Assembly (NCBI GenBank): GCA_944326775.1
Contig: CALVFH010000005.1
Span: 1 to 46,043, forward strand
DNA: 46,043 nt
Reading direction: 5' to 3'
From: an uncultured Parabacteroides sp.
GTDB lineage: Bacteria > Bacteroidota > Bacteroidia > Bacteroidales > Tannerellaceae
In this document: piece after piece, positions 22,947 to 32,497 of the stretch
Layout: each line of letters starts with the position of its first letter
Numbering within the stretch: the stretch's first letter is position 1
Position numbers and translations under genes: made by a program
Notes under the pieces: generated by a model
The model's input: only the letters and a program-made list of their open reading frames with translations
What the model was told of the DNA's origin: nothing
The model's database searches: none

Positions 22947-24827
22947 ATGGTACAATTAAACATAGATAAACTCACCAAGAGTTTTGGAGATTTGATTCTG
23001 TTCGAAGACATCACCTTTGGCATTGAACAAGGACAGAAAATCGGACTGATTGCTAAGAATGGAAGTGGGAAAACAACCCTTCTGAACATTATCGCCGGCA
23101 AAGAAGATTACGATAGTGGGAGTGTCGTTTTCCGGAATGACCTCCGCGTAGGCTACCTCGAACAGGCGCCCAGCTATCCCGAGGAGATGACGGTTCTCCA
23201 GGCATGCTTCTACTCGCCCAACGAAACAGTCCGGCTGATTGCGGCCTATGAACAGGCCTTGGAATCTGGAGACGAACGGCAAATAGAGAATCTCCTGGGG
23301 CGCATGGATGCCCTCAAAGCCTGGGATTACGAACAACGGGCAAAGCAAATCTTAGGACAGTTGAAAATCCATCATTTCGACCAGAAAATCAAGGAACTTT
23401 CGGGCGGGCAACTGAAACGGGTAGCCTTGGCCAACGTGCTGATTACCGATCCGGAACTGATTATCTTGGACGAGCCGACCAACCACCTCGACCTCGAAAT
23501 GACCGAATGGCTGGAAGGTTATCTCAGCCGGGCGACTATCAGCCTGCTGATGGTTACTCACGACCGCTACTTCCTCGACCGCGTCTGCAACGAGATTCTT
23601 GAAATCGATCAGAAGCACATCTATTCTTATAAAGGTAATTACAATTATTATTTAGAGAAACGGGCCGAACGCATCGAAGCTCAAAACGCAGAGGTAGAGC
23701 GGGCCTCCAATCTTCTCCGCAAAGAACTCGACTGGATGCGCCGCCAGCCACAGGCCCGCGGAACCAAGGCGAAATACCGCATCGATGCTTTTTATGAATT
23801 GGAGAAAAAAGCCAAACAACCGCGGGAAGCCGGGACAGTCAACCTGGATGTAAAAGCCTCCTACATCGGCTCCAAAATCTTTGAAGCCCAACATGTGTCG
23901 AAACGCTTTGACGATATTATCATCACCAACGACTTTAACTACACCTTTGCCCGTTACGAGAAAATGGGAATCATCGGAAACAACGGGACGGGTAAATCTA
24001 CCTTTATTAAAATGCTGATGGGAGAAATCACGCCCGACAGCGGCAAATTCGATATTGGCGAAACCGTCCGCTTCGGCTATTACAGCCAGGAAGGCCTGCA
24101 ATTCGACGAGCAGATGAAAGTAATCGATGTCGTGCAACGGATTGCCGAATACATCGATCTGGGCGACGGACGGAAAATGTCGGTATCCCAGTTCCTCAGC
24201 TACTTCCTTTTCACCCCGGACAAACAACACAACTACGTTTATAAACTCAGCGGTGGCGAGAAGCGGCGCCTCTACCTCTGTACGGTACTGATGCGCAATC
24301 CGAACTTCCTGGTGCTTGACGAGCCGACCAATGACTTGGATATCGTGACGCTGAATGTGCTGGAGGAATATCTCCGCAGCTTCAAGGGATGTGTCATCGT
24401 CGTTTCGCACGACCGCTATTTCATGGACAAAGTGGTCGATCATCTCTTGGTATTCCAAGGACAGGGAAAGATCAAAGACTTCCCCGGAAACTACACCCAA
24501 TACCGGGAATGGAAAGACTATCAAGAACAGTTGGCGAAAAAAGAAGAAGCGGCTAAAAGTGTCAAACAATCCGCTCCTGCCCCCGAGAAGCCCAAACGGC
24601 AGAACGACCAGAAGCGCCGCCTGACCTTCAAGGAACGCAAGGAATTTGAAGCGCTCGAAACAGAAATCGCCTCACTGGAAACCGAAAAAGCGGAACTGGA
24701 GACGGCCATGAGCAGCGGAACACTTTCTACGACGGACCTGCTGGCCAAGTCGGAACGCATCAGCCAGGTGATGGCCGAAATCGATGAGAAAACCATGCGC
24801 TGGCTGGAACTTTCCGAATTCGATTAA
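22947..24827 (+). CDS. ABC-F family ATPase, Uup-like
   Basis: 626 residues with two fused ATPase domains and no membrane part. Domain 1: Walker A AKNGSGKTTLL, signature LSGGQLKR, Walker B LIILDEPTNHLD, switch VTHDRYFLD. Domain 2: GNNGTGKSTF, LSGGEKRRL, FLVLDEPTNDLD, VSHDRYFMD. Between them is a charged linker (ERASNLLRKELDWMRRQPQARGTKAKYRIDAF) of the P-site tRNA-interaction type. The C-terminus (from about 560) is a charged coiled coil, EALETEIASLETEKAELETAM, as in Uup. ABC-F proteins act on the ribosome E site to relieve stalling or give antibiotic protection. Uup-type rather than resistance-type is favoured by the coiled coil. The start at 22947 is set by the promoter. Confidence 0.92.
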   Translation: MVQLNIDKLTKSFGDLILFEDITFGIEQGQKIGLIAKNGSGKTTLLNIIAGKEDYDSGSVVFRNDLRVGYLEQAPSYPEEMTVLQACFYSPNETVRLIAAYEQALESGDERQIENLLGRMDALKAWDYEQRAKQILGQLKIHHFDQKIKELSGGQLKRVALANVLITDPELIILDEPTNHLDLEMTEWLEGYLSRATISLLMVTHDRYFLDRVCNEILEIDQKHIYSYKGNYNYYLEKRAERIEAQNAEVERASNLLRKELDWMRRQPQARGTKAKYRIDAFYELEKKAKQPREAGTVNLDVKASYIGSKIFEAQHVSKRFDDIIITNDFNYTFARYEKMGIIGNNGTGKSTFIKMLMGEITPDSGKFDIGETVRFGYYSQEGLQFDEQMKVIDVVQRIAEYIDLGDGRKMSVSQFLSYFLFTPDKQHNYVYKLSGGEKRRLYLCTVLMRNPNFLVLDEPTNDLDIVTLNVLEEYLRSFKGCVIVVSHDRYFMDKVVDHLLVFQGQGKIKDFPGNYTQYREWKDYQEQLAKKEEAAKSVKQSAPAPEKPKRQNDQKRRLTFKERKEFEALETEIASLETEKAELETAMSSGTLSTTDLLAKSERISQVMAEIDEKTMRWLELSEFD

Positions 24828-24975
24828 CCTGTCATGTTCTAAAACATAGTTTTCAAACACCATTGCAATACTTGTTTATCTAAAAGAGTATTTCTAATTT
24901 GCGCTCACGATGGCAAAACAGCCATGTGGCAAGCCGTCGTATTTAATTGTTCAACCTATTAATACCTGATGTCAA

Positions 24976-27132
24976 ATGAAAGTATATCAAACAAATGAAA
25001 TCAAGAATATCTCGATATTGGGAAGTTCTGGCTCTGGGAAAACCACTCTCGCTGAAGCTATGCTTTACGAGGGTGGGGTTATAAAACGTCGCGGTTCTGT
25101 CGAAAATAAAAATACAGTTTGCGATTATTTTCCGGTAGAAAAAGAATATGGCTACTCGGTATTTTCTACGGTATTTTGCGTAGAATGGCAAGACCGGAAA
25201 CTGAACTTTATCGACTGCCCGGGTTCAGATGATTTCATCGGCGGTGCAGTTTCAGCCTTAAATGTAACCGATACGGCCTTGATGGTGCTCAATGCCCAAT
25301 ATGGCGTGGAGGTCGGAACGATCAACCAATTCCGCTATACAGAACAATTTCATAAGCCTGTCATTTTTGTCGTAAACCAGCTGGATAATGAAAAAGCCGA
25401 TTTCGACGGGACGGTAGCCCAACTGAAAGACCGCTGGGGAAACAAAGCCGTACAGATTCAATATCCGGTTACATGCGGCGCTTCCTTCAATGCCGTTGTC
25501 GATGTCCTCAAAATGAAGATGTATCGCTGGAAACCGGAAGGCGGCGTGCCCGAAGTGTTAGACATACCCGAAGAAGAAAGCGAAAAAGCAATGACCCTCC
25601 ATCGCGAGTTGGTGGAAGCTGCTGCCGAACACGACGATGCGCTGATGGAAAAATTCTTTGAAGAAGGTACCTTAAATGAAGACGATATGCGTGCCGGTAT
25701 CCGCGCCGGTCTGGTTACCCGCAACATGTTCCCGATATTCTGTGTCTGCGCCGGCCGCGACATGTGTGTTCGCCGCACCCTCGAATTCCTGGGCAATGTA
25801 GTACCTTGCACCGACAAGATGCCCCGCTTGGTAACTACCGATGGCGTCGAAGTCACTCCGGATGCAAACGGACCGACCAGCCTCTTCTTCTTCAAGACAA
25901 CCATCGAACCCCATATCGGCCAAGTATCTTACTTCAAAGTTCTCTCCGGTCGCGTAAAAACAGGAGACGACCTGATCAATGCCGACCGCGGATCCAAAGA
26001 ACGTATTGCCCAAATATTCTGCGTAGCCGGACAAACCCGTACGGAAGTTCCCGAAATGGTTGCTGGAGATATCGGCGCTACGGTAAAACTGAAAGATGTA
26101 CGCCGCGGGAATACCTTGAATGGCAAAGGTTGCGACTATCGTTTCGACTTTATTAAATATCCGGAACCCAAATACCGCCGCGCCATCAAACCGGTAAATG
26201 AAGCCGACGCGGAAAAAATGATGGAAATCCTCTACCGTATGCGAGAAGAAGACCCGACATGGGTGGTTGAACAATCAAAAGAACTGAAACAAACAATCGT
26301 AGCCGGACAGGGAGAATTCCATCTTCGCACGCTAAAATGGCGTATTGAAAACAACGACAAACTTCCGGTAGAATTCCTGGAACCCAAGATTCCGTATCGG
26401 GAAACTATCACCAAGGCTGCCCGTGCCGACTATCGTCACAAGAAACAATCGGGAGGTGCCGGACAATTCGGCGAAGTACACCTCATCATCGAACCGTACT
26501 ACGAAGGAATGCCTGTACCCGACACCTATCGCTTCGGCGGACAGGAATATAAGATGAACGTAAAAGACACACAGATAATTGATTTGGATTGGGGAGGCAA
26601 GCTGGTCTTCGTAAACTGCATTGTGGGTGGAGCCATCGATGCCCGTTTCCTGCCAGCTATCTTGAAAGGTATTATGAGCCGCATGGAACAAGGGCCGCTC
26701 ACGGGGTCGTATGCTCGCGACGTACGTATTTGCGTGTACGACGGCAAGATGCACCCGGTGGACAGCAACGAAATCTCGTTCATGCTTGCCGGCCGTAATG
26801 CCTTCAGTGCTGCCTTCAAAGAAGCCGGCCCTAAAATCCTCGAACCCGTTTACGATGTTGAAGTATCCGTTCCGGCCGACTTCCTTGGCGATGTCATGAG
26901 TGACTTGCAGGGACGCCGTGCCCTTATCATGGGTATGAACAGCGAAAAAGGTTTCGAAAAACTGATGGCGAAAGTTCCGTTAAAAGAACTCTCAAACTAT
27001 TCTACTTCGTTAAGTTCCATCACAGGGGGCCGCGCTTCCTTTACCATGAAGTTTGCTTCCTACGAGCTCGTTCCTTCCGATATTCAGGAAAAGCTGTTGA
27101 AGGCTTACGAAGAATCACAAAAAGAAGATTGA
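24976..27132 (+). CDS. fusA2: elongation factor G paralogue (EF-G2 type)
   Basis: 718 residues with all EF-G domains (G, II, III, IV, V); domain IV shows HKKQSGGAGQFGEVHL and domain V ends in the IDARFLP...ISFMLAGRNAF and ITGGRASFTMKF regions. The G domain departs from canonical EF-G: G1 is GSSGSGKTT (residues 16-24), switch I EKEYGYSV replaces ERERGITI, G3 is DCPGSDD (80-86) with Ser84 where the catalytic His of DTPGH sits, and G4 is NQLD (134-137) instead of NKxD. Bacteroides EF-G2, reported as a paralogue lacking GTPase activity and important for gut colonisation, is the likely counterpart. The 149-bp leader region upstream has no clear promoter match. A strong terminator follows. Confidence 0.88.
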   Translation: MKVYQTNEIKNISILGSSGSGKTTLAEAMLYEGGVIKRRGSVENKNTVCDYFPVEKEYGYSVFSTVFCVEWQDRKLNFIDCPGSDDFIGGAVSALNVTDTALMVLNAQYGVEVGTINQFRYTEQFHKPVIFVVNQLDNEKADFDGTVAQLKDRWGNKAVQIQYPVTCGASFNAVVDVLKMKMYRWKPEGGVPEVLDIPEEESEKAMTLHRELVEAAAEHDDALMEKFFEEGTLNEDDMRAGIRAGLVTRNMFPIFCVCAGRDMCVRRTLEFLGNVVPCTDKMPRLVTTDGVEVTPDANGPTSLFFFKTTIEPHIGQVSYFKVLSGRVKTGDDLINADRGSKERIAQIFCVAGQTRTEVPEMVAGDIGATVKLKDVRRGNTLNGKGCDYRFDFIKYPEPKYRRAIKPVNEADAEKMMEILYRMREEDPTWVVEQSKELKQTIVAGQGEFHLRTLKWRIENNDKLPVEFLEPKIPYRETITKAARADYRHKKQSGGAGQFGEVHLIIEPYYEGMPVPDTYRFGGQEYKMNVKDTQIIDLDWGGKLVFVNCIVGGAIDARFLPAILKGIMSRMEQGPLTGSYARDVRICVYDGKMHPVDSNEISFMLAGRNAFSAAFKEAGPKILEPVYDVEVSVPADFLGDVMSDLQGRRALIMGMNSEKGFEKLMAKVPLKELSNYSTSLSSITGGRASFTMKFASYELVPSDIQEKLLKAYEESQKED

Positions 27133-27164
27133 CATTTTTTTGTTTTAGGTTAAATACACAATCA

Positions 27165-27207
27165 AGGGCGGCTACTTTCGGGAGAAAGAGGCCGCCCTAC
27201 CTTTTTA
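27165..27207 (+). terminator. strong intrinsic terminator after EF-G2 gene
   Basis: AGGGCGGC (27165-27172) pairs with GCCGCCCT (27191-27198), and inside CTTTC/GAAAG forms a second stem around GGGA. TTTTT follows at 27202-27206. Confidence 0.85.
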
Positions 27208-27241
27208 GAGCATACGGATTTCCAATTTTACAAATAATCCG

Positions 27242-27276
27242 TACCTTTGTCTATCTTTAACTGCTTAATAAAGGAG
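27242..27276 (+). promoter_or_regulatory. nnr promoter and strong Shine-Dalgarno site
   Basis: TACCTTTG (27242-27249) is an exact -7 element. AAGGAG at 27271-27276 sits 10 nt before the ATG, one of the few clear Shine-Dalgarno sites in the window and the basis for the start at 27287. Confidence 0.7.
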
Positions 27277-27286
27277 AAAATTCATT

Positions 27287-28798
27287 ATGATCAAGATATT
27301 TGCGACAGAACAAGTCAAAGTTTTAGACCGCTACACCATCCAACACAAACCCATTAGCGGGGCAGATCTTGTGGAAGAGGCCGCACAAGCTTTTGTTCAC
27401 GAGTTTTGCACGCACTACACCAAGACACATCGGGTTATTGTCTTTGCAGGTCCGGGAAACAATGGAGCCGACGCTCTGGCCATAGCACGTCTGCTAAGTG
27501 ATGACGGCTACAAAGTTATTGTATATCTATTCAATACCACTCAATGTCTTTCGCCGGAATGTGAGGAACACAAATCTCGTCTCTTGAACATCGAAGAAGT
27601 AGAGTTCAATGAAATCATTACCGATTTTGCCGTTCCTCAACTGAACAAACGCGATATTATCATCGACGGACTTTTCGGTTCGGGGCTGAATCGCCCTTTA
27701 GCGAGCGGGTATGCCGGTTTGGTGAAATTCATCAACAGCTTAGGGCTGGAAGTAGTCTCTATCGACATCCCTTCCGGTCTGTTTGGCGAAGACAACCGGA
27801 AGAACAATCCGGAAACAATCATCCAAGCAACCAGAACTTTTACCTTCAACTTTCCCAAACTGGCTTTTCTCTTTCCGGAAAACGCCAAATATGTCGGTGA
27901 GTGGACGGTTTTAAACGTTGAAATCCTCCCCGAGATCATTGAATCTACCCCGGCAATCTACCGAATCATTACAGAAGAAGATATGCACGAAGTCTTTCCA
28001 CCCCGTCCTCGTTTTTCACATAAGGGGACGTATGGACATGCCCTTCTGATTGCCGGAAGCCATGGAAAGATGGGAGCAGCAGTGCTCAGTGCCAAAGCTT
28101 GCTTGCGGAGTGGGGCCGGATTATTGACCGTGCATATTCCCCGATGCGGAGAAAATATTCTACAGGTTGCTATTCCCGAAGCCATGACAGAGGCCGATGA
28201 ACATCCCGACTTCTTAACAGGCGTAAAAGATCTGGGTGCTTACACCAGCGTGGGTATGGGTCCCGGACTGGGCCAGCGGTTGGAAACAGCCGTAGCTTTA
28301 GGAGATATTTTAGGCCGCATCTCCCGCCCGGTCGTACTTGATGCCGATGCACTGAACCTGATTGCAGCCAACCCGGATTTGCTGGAAAAAATCCCTAAAC
28401 GCAGCATCCTGACACCTCATCCACGCGAATTCGACCGTTTGGCAGGTGAAAGCCATACAGGCTACGAACGTATGATGAAAGCCAAAGACTTTGCCAAAGA
28501 ACATCAGGTTTGTGTCGTTCTGAAAGATGCCTACACGGCTATCTGCACTCCGGAAGGAAATGTCTATTTCAACCTTTGCGGAAATCCCGGTATGGCTACA
28601 GCCGGGAGCGGAGATGTCCTAACGGGTATCACCCTCGGCCTGCTGGCTCAAGGATATGAACCGGAAACGGCCGCAGTGTCAGCTGTCTTCATGCATGCTA
28701 CAGCAGGCGACCTGGCTGCTAAAGCCAACAGCGAAGAAAGCCTTATCGCCGGCGACATTATCGATATGCTGGGCAAGGCTTTCAAGATGATCAAATAA
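27287..28798 (+). CDS. nnr: bifunctional NAD(P)HX epimerase/dehydratase
   Basis: 503 residues joining two repair enzymes for hydrated NAD(P)H. The N-terminal epimerase (YjeF_N) half has FAGPGNNGADALAIARLL and DGLFGSGLNRPL with IDIPSGLFGED. The C-terminal ADP/ATP-dependent dehydratase half, a ribokinase-like fold from about residue 225, has GTYGHALLIAGSHGKMGAAVLSAKA, LTPHPREFDRL and the nucleotide-binding NPGMATAGSGDVLTGI. The order and length (about 500) match the fused bacterial protein. It is a housekeeping gene; the YkvA-like gene follows by 59 bp and is probably co-transcribed. Confidence 0.95.
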   Translation: MIKIFATEQVKVLDRYTIQHKPISGADLVEEAAQAFVHEFCTHYTKTHRVIVFAGPGNNGADALAIARLLSDDGYKVIVYLFNTTQCLSPECEEHKSRLLNIEEVEFNEIITDFAVPQLNKRDIIIDGLFGSGLNRPLASGYAGLVKFINSLGLEVVSIDIPSGLFGEDNRKNNPETIIQATRTFTFNFPKLAFLFPENAKYVGEWTVLNVEILPEIIESTPAIYRIITEEDMHEVFPPRPRFSHKGTYGHALLIAGSHGKMGAAVLSAKACLRSGAGLLTVHIPRCGENILQVAIPEAMTEADEHPDFLTGVKDLGAYTSVGMGPGLGQRLETAVALGDILGRISRPVVLDADALNLIAANPDLLEKIPKRSILTPHPREFDRLAGESHTGYERMMKAKDFAKEHQVCVVLKDAYTAICTPEGNVYFNLCGNPGMATAGSGDVLTGITLGLLAQGYEPETAAVSAVFMHATAGDLAAKANSEESLIAGDIIDMLGKAFKMIK

Positions 28799-28857
28799 GG
28801 CACAAATTCCTCCGTGCCTTTACGAAAACAGATTAATACCCATGAAAATTGAAAGAT

Positions 28858-29253
28858 ATGAAAGAACGAGAGATAGAAGACGTTCCGTTTGAAGAAGTCT
28901 ATGAATTAGAAAAATATGGAACTCATTATTCCGACAGCCGTCTTTGGGAAAAACTGTTTCGTGTGGCTAAAAAGGCCGGGGCTACTGTTGTTCGCCCCGT
29001 CCTTGAACTGTATTATCTGCTCCAAAGCGGGCAGGTTTCCTTGCAGCACAAAGCCTACATCATCGGAGCTTTGGGCTATTTCATCCTGCCGGTAGATCTC
29101 ATCCCGGATTATCTGCTCGCTCTTCTGGGCTTTGCCGACGATATTGCCGTAATGACTTTCGCTTTGAAAACCGTCAAGGAAAACATCACTCCCGAAATCC
29201 GGGAACAGGTTGAGAAAAAACTGGATGAGCTCCTGCACACCCAACATCTATAA
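28858..29253 (+). CDS. YkvA-like membrane protein (DUF1232)
   Basis: 131 residues. The DUF1232 core is LELYYLLQSGQVSLQHKAYIIGALGYFILPVDLIPDYLLALLGFADDIAVMTFAL, with the hallmark GYFILPVDLIPD and a buried FADD. One or two hydrophobic segments (residues about 70-105) suggest membrane association; the C-terminus is a charged helix. Function of the family is unknown. The ATG at 28858 is used rather than a TTG at 28849. Its last 6 bases overlap the end of the convergent bioD gene, with no terminator between. Confidence 0.85.
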   Translation: MKEREIEDVPFEEVYELEKYGTHYSDSRLWEKLFRVAKKAGATVVRPVLELYYLLQSGQVSLQHKAYIIGALGYFILPVDLIPDYLLALLGFADDIAVMTFALKTVKENITPEIREQVEKKLDELLHTQHL

Positions 29254-29922
29254 CAACGCATCGACACAAGGCAAGGCCGCATCGTCTGAATCTTCCGACC
29301 ATTCTCCGATTTCTATCACCGGAATGTCGGGGAAATGACGGCGGAGATAGGCCAGCGAATCCTGTTCAATCACTTCGTCGATATGGGGAAAACGATTATA
29401 CAGGATAGCCTTTACCGTAATCCCCTCGTGCCGGCAGGCATAGAGTGAAAGCAACGTATGATTCAGGCTTCCCAACTTTCCACTCGTCACCAAAAGCAGC
29501 GGATAATGCTGGTCGCGAATATAATCCAACGTCAAAAGATGATGAGTGATCGGCACCATCAAACCTCCCGCTCCCTCAAGAAGGACCCGGTCGTAACGCT
29601 CGAGCAACGCTTCCGTTGCCGCAGTTATCTTTGACACCTCCAGTTCACGCCGGTCAAGCTCAGCAGCCAAATGGGGAGAACTGGGATACGTAAAAATATA
29701 CGGGCACGTCAGTCCTTCCCGGTCTTCCACCAAAACAGGAAGGCCCTGCAACCGACGGTGCATCTCGATATCTTCCGAAGTCTCCCGGCAACCCGTCTGT
29801 ATCATTTTCTGCGTAATTACATGAACCCCTTTCAGAGCAAGGGCACGAGCCAGCAGACCTGTGGCATACGTCTTCCCAACATTCGTGTCGATACCAGACA
29901 CGAACCAAACTTCTTTCTTCAT
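29248..29922 (-). CDS. bioD: dethiobiotin synthetase
   Basis: 224 residues. BioD carboxylates 7,8-diaminopelargonic acid with CO2 and ATP to close the ureido ring. The P-loop is GIDTNVGKTYATG, followed by KMIQTGCRE (in place of the usual KPVxTG), CPYIFTYPSSPHLAAELD and LLEGAGGLMVPIT, with the acidic metal ligand in EGAGG. YNRFPHIDEV is the nucleotide-specificity region. Last gene of the biotin operon, 18 bp after bioC. The Met in KMIQTG instead of Pro is a small deviation. Its 3' end overlaps the YkvA-like gene by 6 bp, so antisense overlap of transcripts is likely. Confidence 0.93.
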   Translation of the reverse strand: MKKEVWFVSGIDTNVGKTYATGLLARALALKGVHVITQKMIQTGCRETSEDIEMHRRLQGLPVLVEDREGLTCPYIFTYPSSPHLAAELDRRELEVSKITAATEALLERYDRVLLEGAGGLMVPITHHLLTLDYIRDQHYPLLLVTSGKLGSLNHTLLSLYACRHEGITVKAILYNRFPHIDEVIEQDSLAYLRRHFPDIPVIEIGEWSEDSDDAALPCVDALL

Positions 29923-29940
29923 TTTCTCGTATTAAAAAGT

Positions 29941-30711
29941 CTATCCAATAGATTCCAAAATAAAATAAACCGGTTTATACGTCAAAACGACACTCCCGTC
30001 CGGTTCCGAAAATGCCTCACGATAAGCAGCATCGAATGCAGCCAGCCTGCGGCGGGTCCAGAATTCATTGCCTGTAGCCGTCACACCCGTTTCTTTCAAA
30101 TGCTTCAGCACGTCCCAGGGTGAAGCAAAACGAAGTTTCACCGTTCCCTGCCGTAAAAGGAGAGGACGATAGGACGGCTGCAGCCACGTAAGCCATTGCG
30201 CCTCCTCGGGATAGTCCAGTCCCCTACCCGTCAGCGTCCGGATCTCGCGGAACGTCCCGGGCAAGAACGTCGTAAAGCAAAGCAGATCTCCCTCGCACTG
30301 CAAGCGGGCCATTTTCCCTATCCATTGCTCCGGATACGTGAACCATTGCACCGCCGAAGATGAAGCGATAAGCTGGAAACGCCCTCGCCAATCGATTCCC
30401 TCGGCATCGCCTGCACAAACCACGGTTCCCGGAGCCGCATAACGCCGGGCAGCCTCGCAGGCACACGGTTCCGAAAGGTCGTTGAGCGTCCAGCGGGCAT
30501 CCGGAAGCAATGCCTGAAGATAGCGCGTAAAACCACCCGTGCCGCATCCGATTTCCAGCGCGGAAACAAAACGCTCCCGCTCCTCGAGCCACGGTGCCAG
30601 CCAGGCAGCCGCCTTCCGACAAATGGCCTGTTGCACCAGCGCCTCGCGGTCGTAGCTCTGAAGCGCACGTGTAAACCTCCGCTCAATTTGTTTGGTTGTC
30701 AACGCATCCAT
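29941..30711 (-). CDS. bioC: malonyl-ACP O-methyltransferase
   Basis: 256 residues. BioC methylates malonyl-ACP so that fatty acid synthase can build the pimeloyl chain. TKQIERRFTRALQSYDREALVQ is the typical BioC N-terminus (conserved 'F..AA..Y'), and the SAM site is ALEIGCGTGGFTRYL with NDLSEP and AGDAEGIDW following. SSSAVQWF is also family-specific. The start at 30711 (MDALTTKQI) overlaps the bioG end by 13 bp; longer readings run further into bioG. Its pairing with BioG, the cognate esterase, supports the call. Confidence 0.93.
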   Translation of the reverse strand: MDALTTKQIERRFTRALQSYDREALVQQAICRKAAAWLAPWLEERERFVSALEIGCGTGGFTRYLQALLPDARWTLNDLSEPCACEAARRYAAPGTVVCAGDAEGIDWRGRFQLIASSSAVQWFTYPEQWIGKMARLQCEGDLLCFTTFLPGTFREIRTLTGRGLDYPEEAQWLTWLQPSYRPLLLRQGTVKLRFASPWDVLKHLKETGVTATGNEFWTRRRLAAFDAAYREAFSEPDGSVVLTYKPVYFILESIG

Positions 30712-31346
30712 AGTTCCTCCCACGATTTCCAAAGATGAAACGGATGATGCGGGGCATCCAATTCTTCGATGGGCACACCGGCTCGGCTCCAATAACAACG
30801 GAGGTTCTCAGCCGGGAAAATATGGTCGAGCCGCGAGACAAGGGCTCGGCTCCACGGGAAATCCTCACGGGGTATCCGCGTCTCCACTTCCCGGCATAAG
30901 AACGACAGCTCTTCCTGCAATTCGGAGATTCGCCGGTCGTTCAGCGCCTCAAATTGCTTTCCCAACGTCCGGCTTCCACACATCCGCCGACAAAAGCGGG
31001 CAAAATTAGCCTCGTCGAGACGCTCCAGCGTCCCTTGGAAGACCGCCCGAGGGATGCCCCACACATCATGCACCGGATAAGGGGTTCCATTAATGGCAAT
31101 GGCCGACCTCAACCGTTCGTGCGGAACCACCTGAGAAGCTACCCAGACCCCCATCGACCAGGCCACCAGATGCACCTCGCGATAGGCATCCGGAATGGGC
31201 GGGAAGTCCAAATCCCGATAGTCATACACAATCCAAACATCCGAATCGGAATGCAAAAAATTGAATTGTACGGGAGAAGCTGCCCATCCGCTCAGGAAAA
31301 GCGTCAGTTGCCCAGCCCCATTGCTTGTCATCTTTTCTACTTTCAT
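30699..31346 (-). CDS. bioG: pimeloyl-ACP methyl ester esterase, BioG type
   Basis: 215 residues of the BioG (DUF452) alpha/beta-hydrolase group. It removes the methyl group that BioC added, ending pimelate chain growth. The nucleophile elbow is VAWSMGVWVAS with S64; DYRDLDFPP and the C-terminal LDAPHHPFHLW (catalytic His near residue 200) match BioG, not BioH. The gene overlaps bioF by 4 bp (ATGA) and bioC by 13 bp, so translation is coupled. An alternative start six codons in (M6) is possible. Confidence 0.9.
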   Translation of the reverse strand: MKVEKMTSNGAGQLTLFLSGWAASPVQFNFLHSDSDVWIVYDYRDLDFPPIPDAYREVHLVAWSMGVWVASQVVPHERLRSAIAINGTPYPVHDVWGIPRAVFQGTLERLDEANFARFCRRMCGSRTLGKQFEALNDRRISELQEELSFLCREVETRIPREDFPWSRALVSRLDHIFPAENLRCYWSRAGVPIEELDAPHHPFHLWKSWEELWMR

Positions 31347-32497
31347 GCTATTATTCCTTTACGTATTACCTCGCACAATGCGCCTACCTCGCTATCCGTC
31401 ACGCCCGCAGTCAGCGAGAAGCGAATCCGCGACGTTCCCTGAGGCACCGTAGGCGGACGGACCGGCAAACAATAGAATCCCTTACGCTGCAACTCCTCTG
31501 CCTGAAGCCGGCAAGCCGTACTTTCGCCCACGATAAAGGGGACGATATGGCTCCGACTGATTTCGCCGCCATGCCCATCCAGGCAGGCAGCCAGCCGACA
31601 GCTGATTTCAGCCAGATGTTCCCGTCGCGCCTGCCAACGGGGAAGTTTCCGGAAGAGAAAAGCCGTCCACGCCTGCTGAACCGGGGGAAGCGCCGTGCTA
31701 AAGATAAGCGAACGCGAGGTATTCACCAAATATTCCCGCACGTCTTTCGAGCAAACCAGGTAGGCACCCATCGAAGCCAAGGCTTTTCCGAAGGTGCCGA
31801 CCAGCAAATCGATGTCCGCCAGCACGCCCTGCTCCTCGGCGATGCCCAGCCCCGTCGCGCCCCGGACTCCGATGGCATGCGCCTCATCCACATAGAGCCA
31901 GACGGAAGGAAAACGCCGCTTCAGCGCCACCAGCCTCCGGAGATCCGCCACGTCGCCGTCCATGCTATAGATGCTCTCCACGACCACGAAGATGCGCTCG
32001 TAGTGCGGCGCCTCCTTCTCCAGGATTCGCTCCAGTTGGCCGTAGTCCTGATGGCGGAAACGCACGAATGGCGCGGCACCCAACTTCATTCCATCGATGA
32101 TGCTCGCATGGACCAGCTTGTCCGCCACAATCAGACTATGCTTGTCCGCCAGCGCCGGCAGGATTCCCGTGTTCGCATGGTAGCCGCTGTTGAACAGCAA
32201 GGCGGCAGGGCGGCGGAATGCCTCGGCAAGGAGCGTCTCCAACTCGTCGGAGGGCTCGAAATTACCCGTCAACAGGCGTGAGGACGACGACGAAAACAGG
32301 CGGACCGCCCGCGGGCACGTATCCCAGAACTCCTCGACCAGCGCCGGCTCTGCCGAAAGGCCAAGGTAATCGTTCGACGAGAGATTCAGCATCCGCCGTC
32401 CGCCTTCGCACATCCACCGCCCGTCGTGGACAACTGCCGGAATGCGTCGCAGATTCCCCGACGCACTCAATTCCTCCAACCTACTCCGATAGTCCAT
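31343..32497 (-). CDS. bioF: 8-amino-7-oxononanoate synthase
   Basis: 384 residues, PLP-dependent alpha-oxoamine synthase. It condenses pimeloyl-ACP with alanine. Motifs: [88 protein letters not shown] and the PLP lysine in [23 protein letters not shown]-type [11 protein letters not shown] is also present. Length agrees with BioF (about 385). It overlaps bioA by 17 bp and bioG by 4 bp. Confidence 0.95.
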   Translation of the reverse strand: MDYRSRLEELSASGNLRRIPAVVHDGRWMCEGGRRMLNLSSNDYLGLSAEPALVEEFWDTCPRAVRLFSSSSSRLLTGNFEPSDELETLLAEAFRRPAALLFNSGYHANTGILPALADKHSLIVADKLVHASIIDGMKLGAAPFVRFRHQDYGQLERILEKEAPHYERIFVVVESIYSMDGDVADLRRLVALKRRFPSVWLYVDEAHAIGVRGATGLGIAEEQGVLADIDLLVGTFGKALASMGAYLVCSKDVREYLVNTSRSLIFSTALPPVQQAWTAFLFRKLPRWQARREHLAEISCRLAACLDGHGGEISRSHIVPFIVGESTACRLQAEELQRKGFYCLPVRPPTVPQGTSRIRFSLTAGVTDSEVGALCEVIRKGIIA

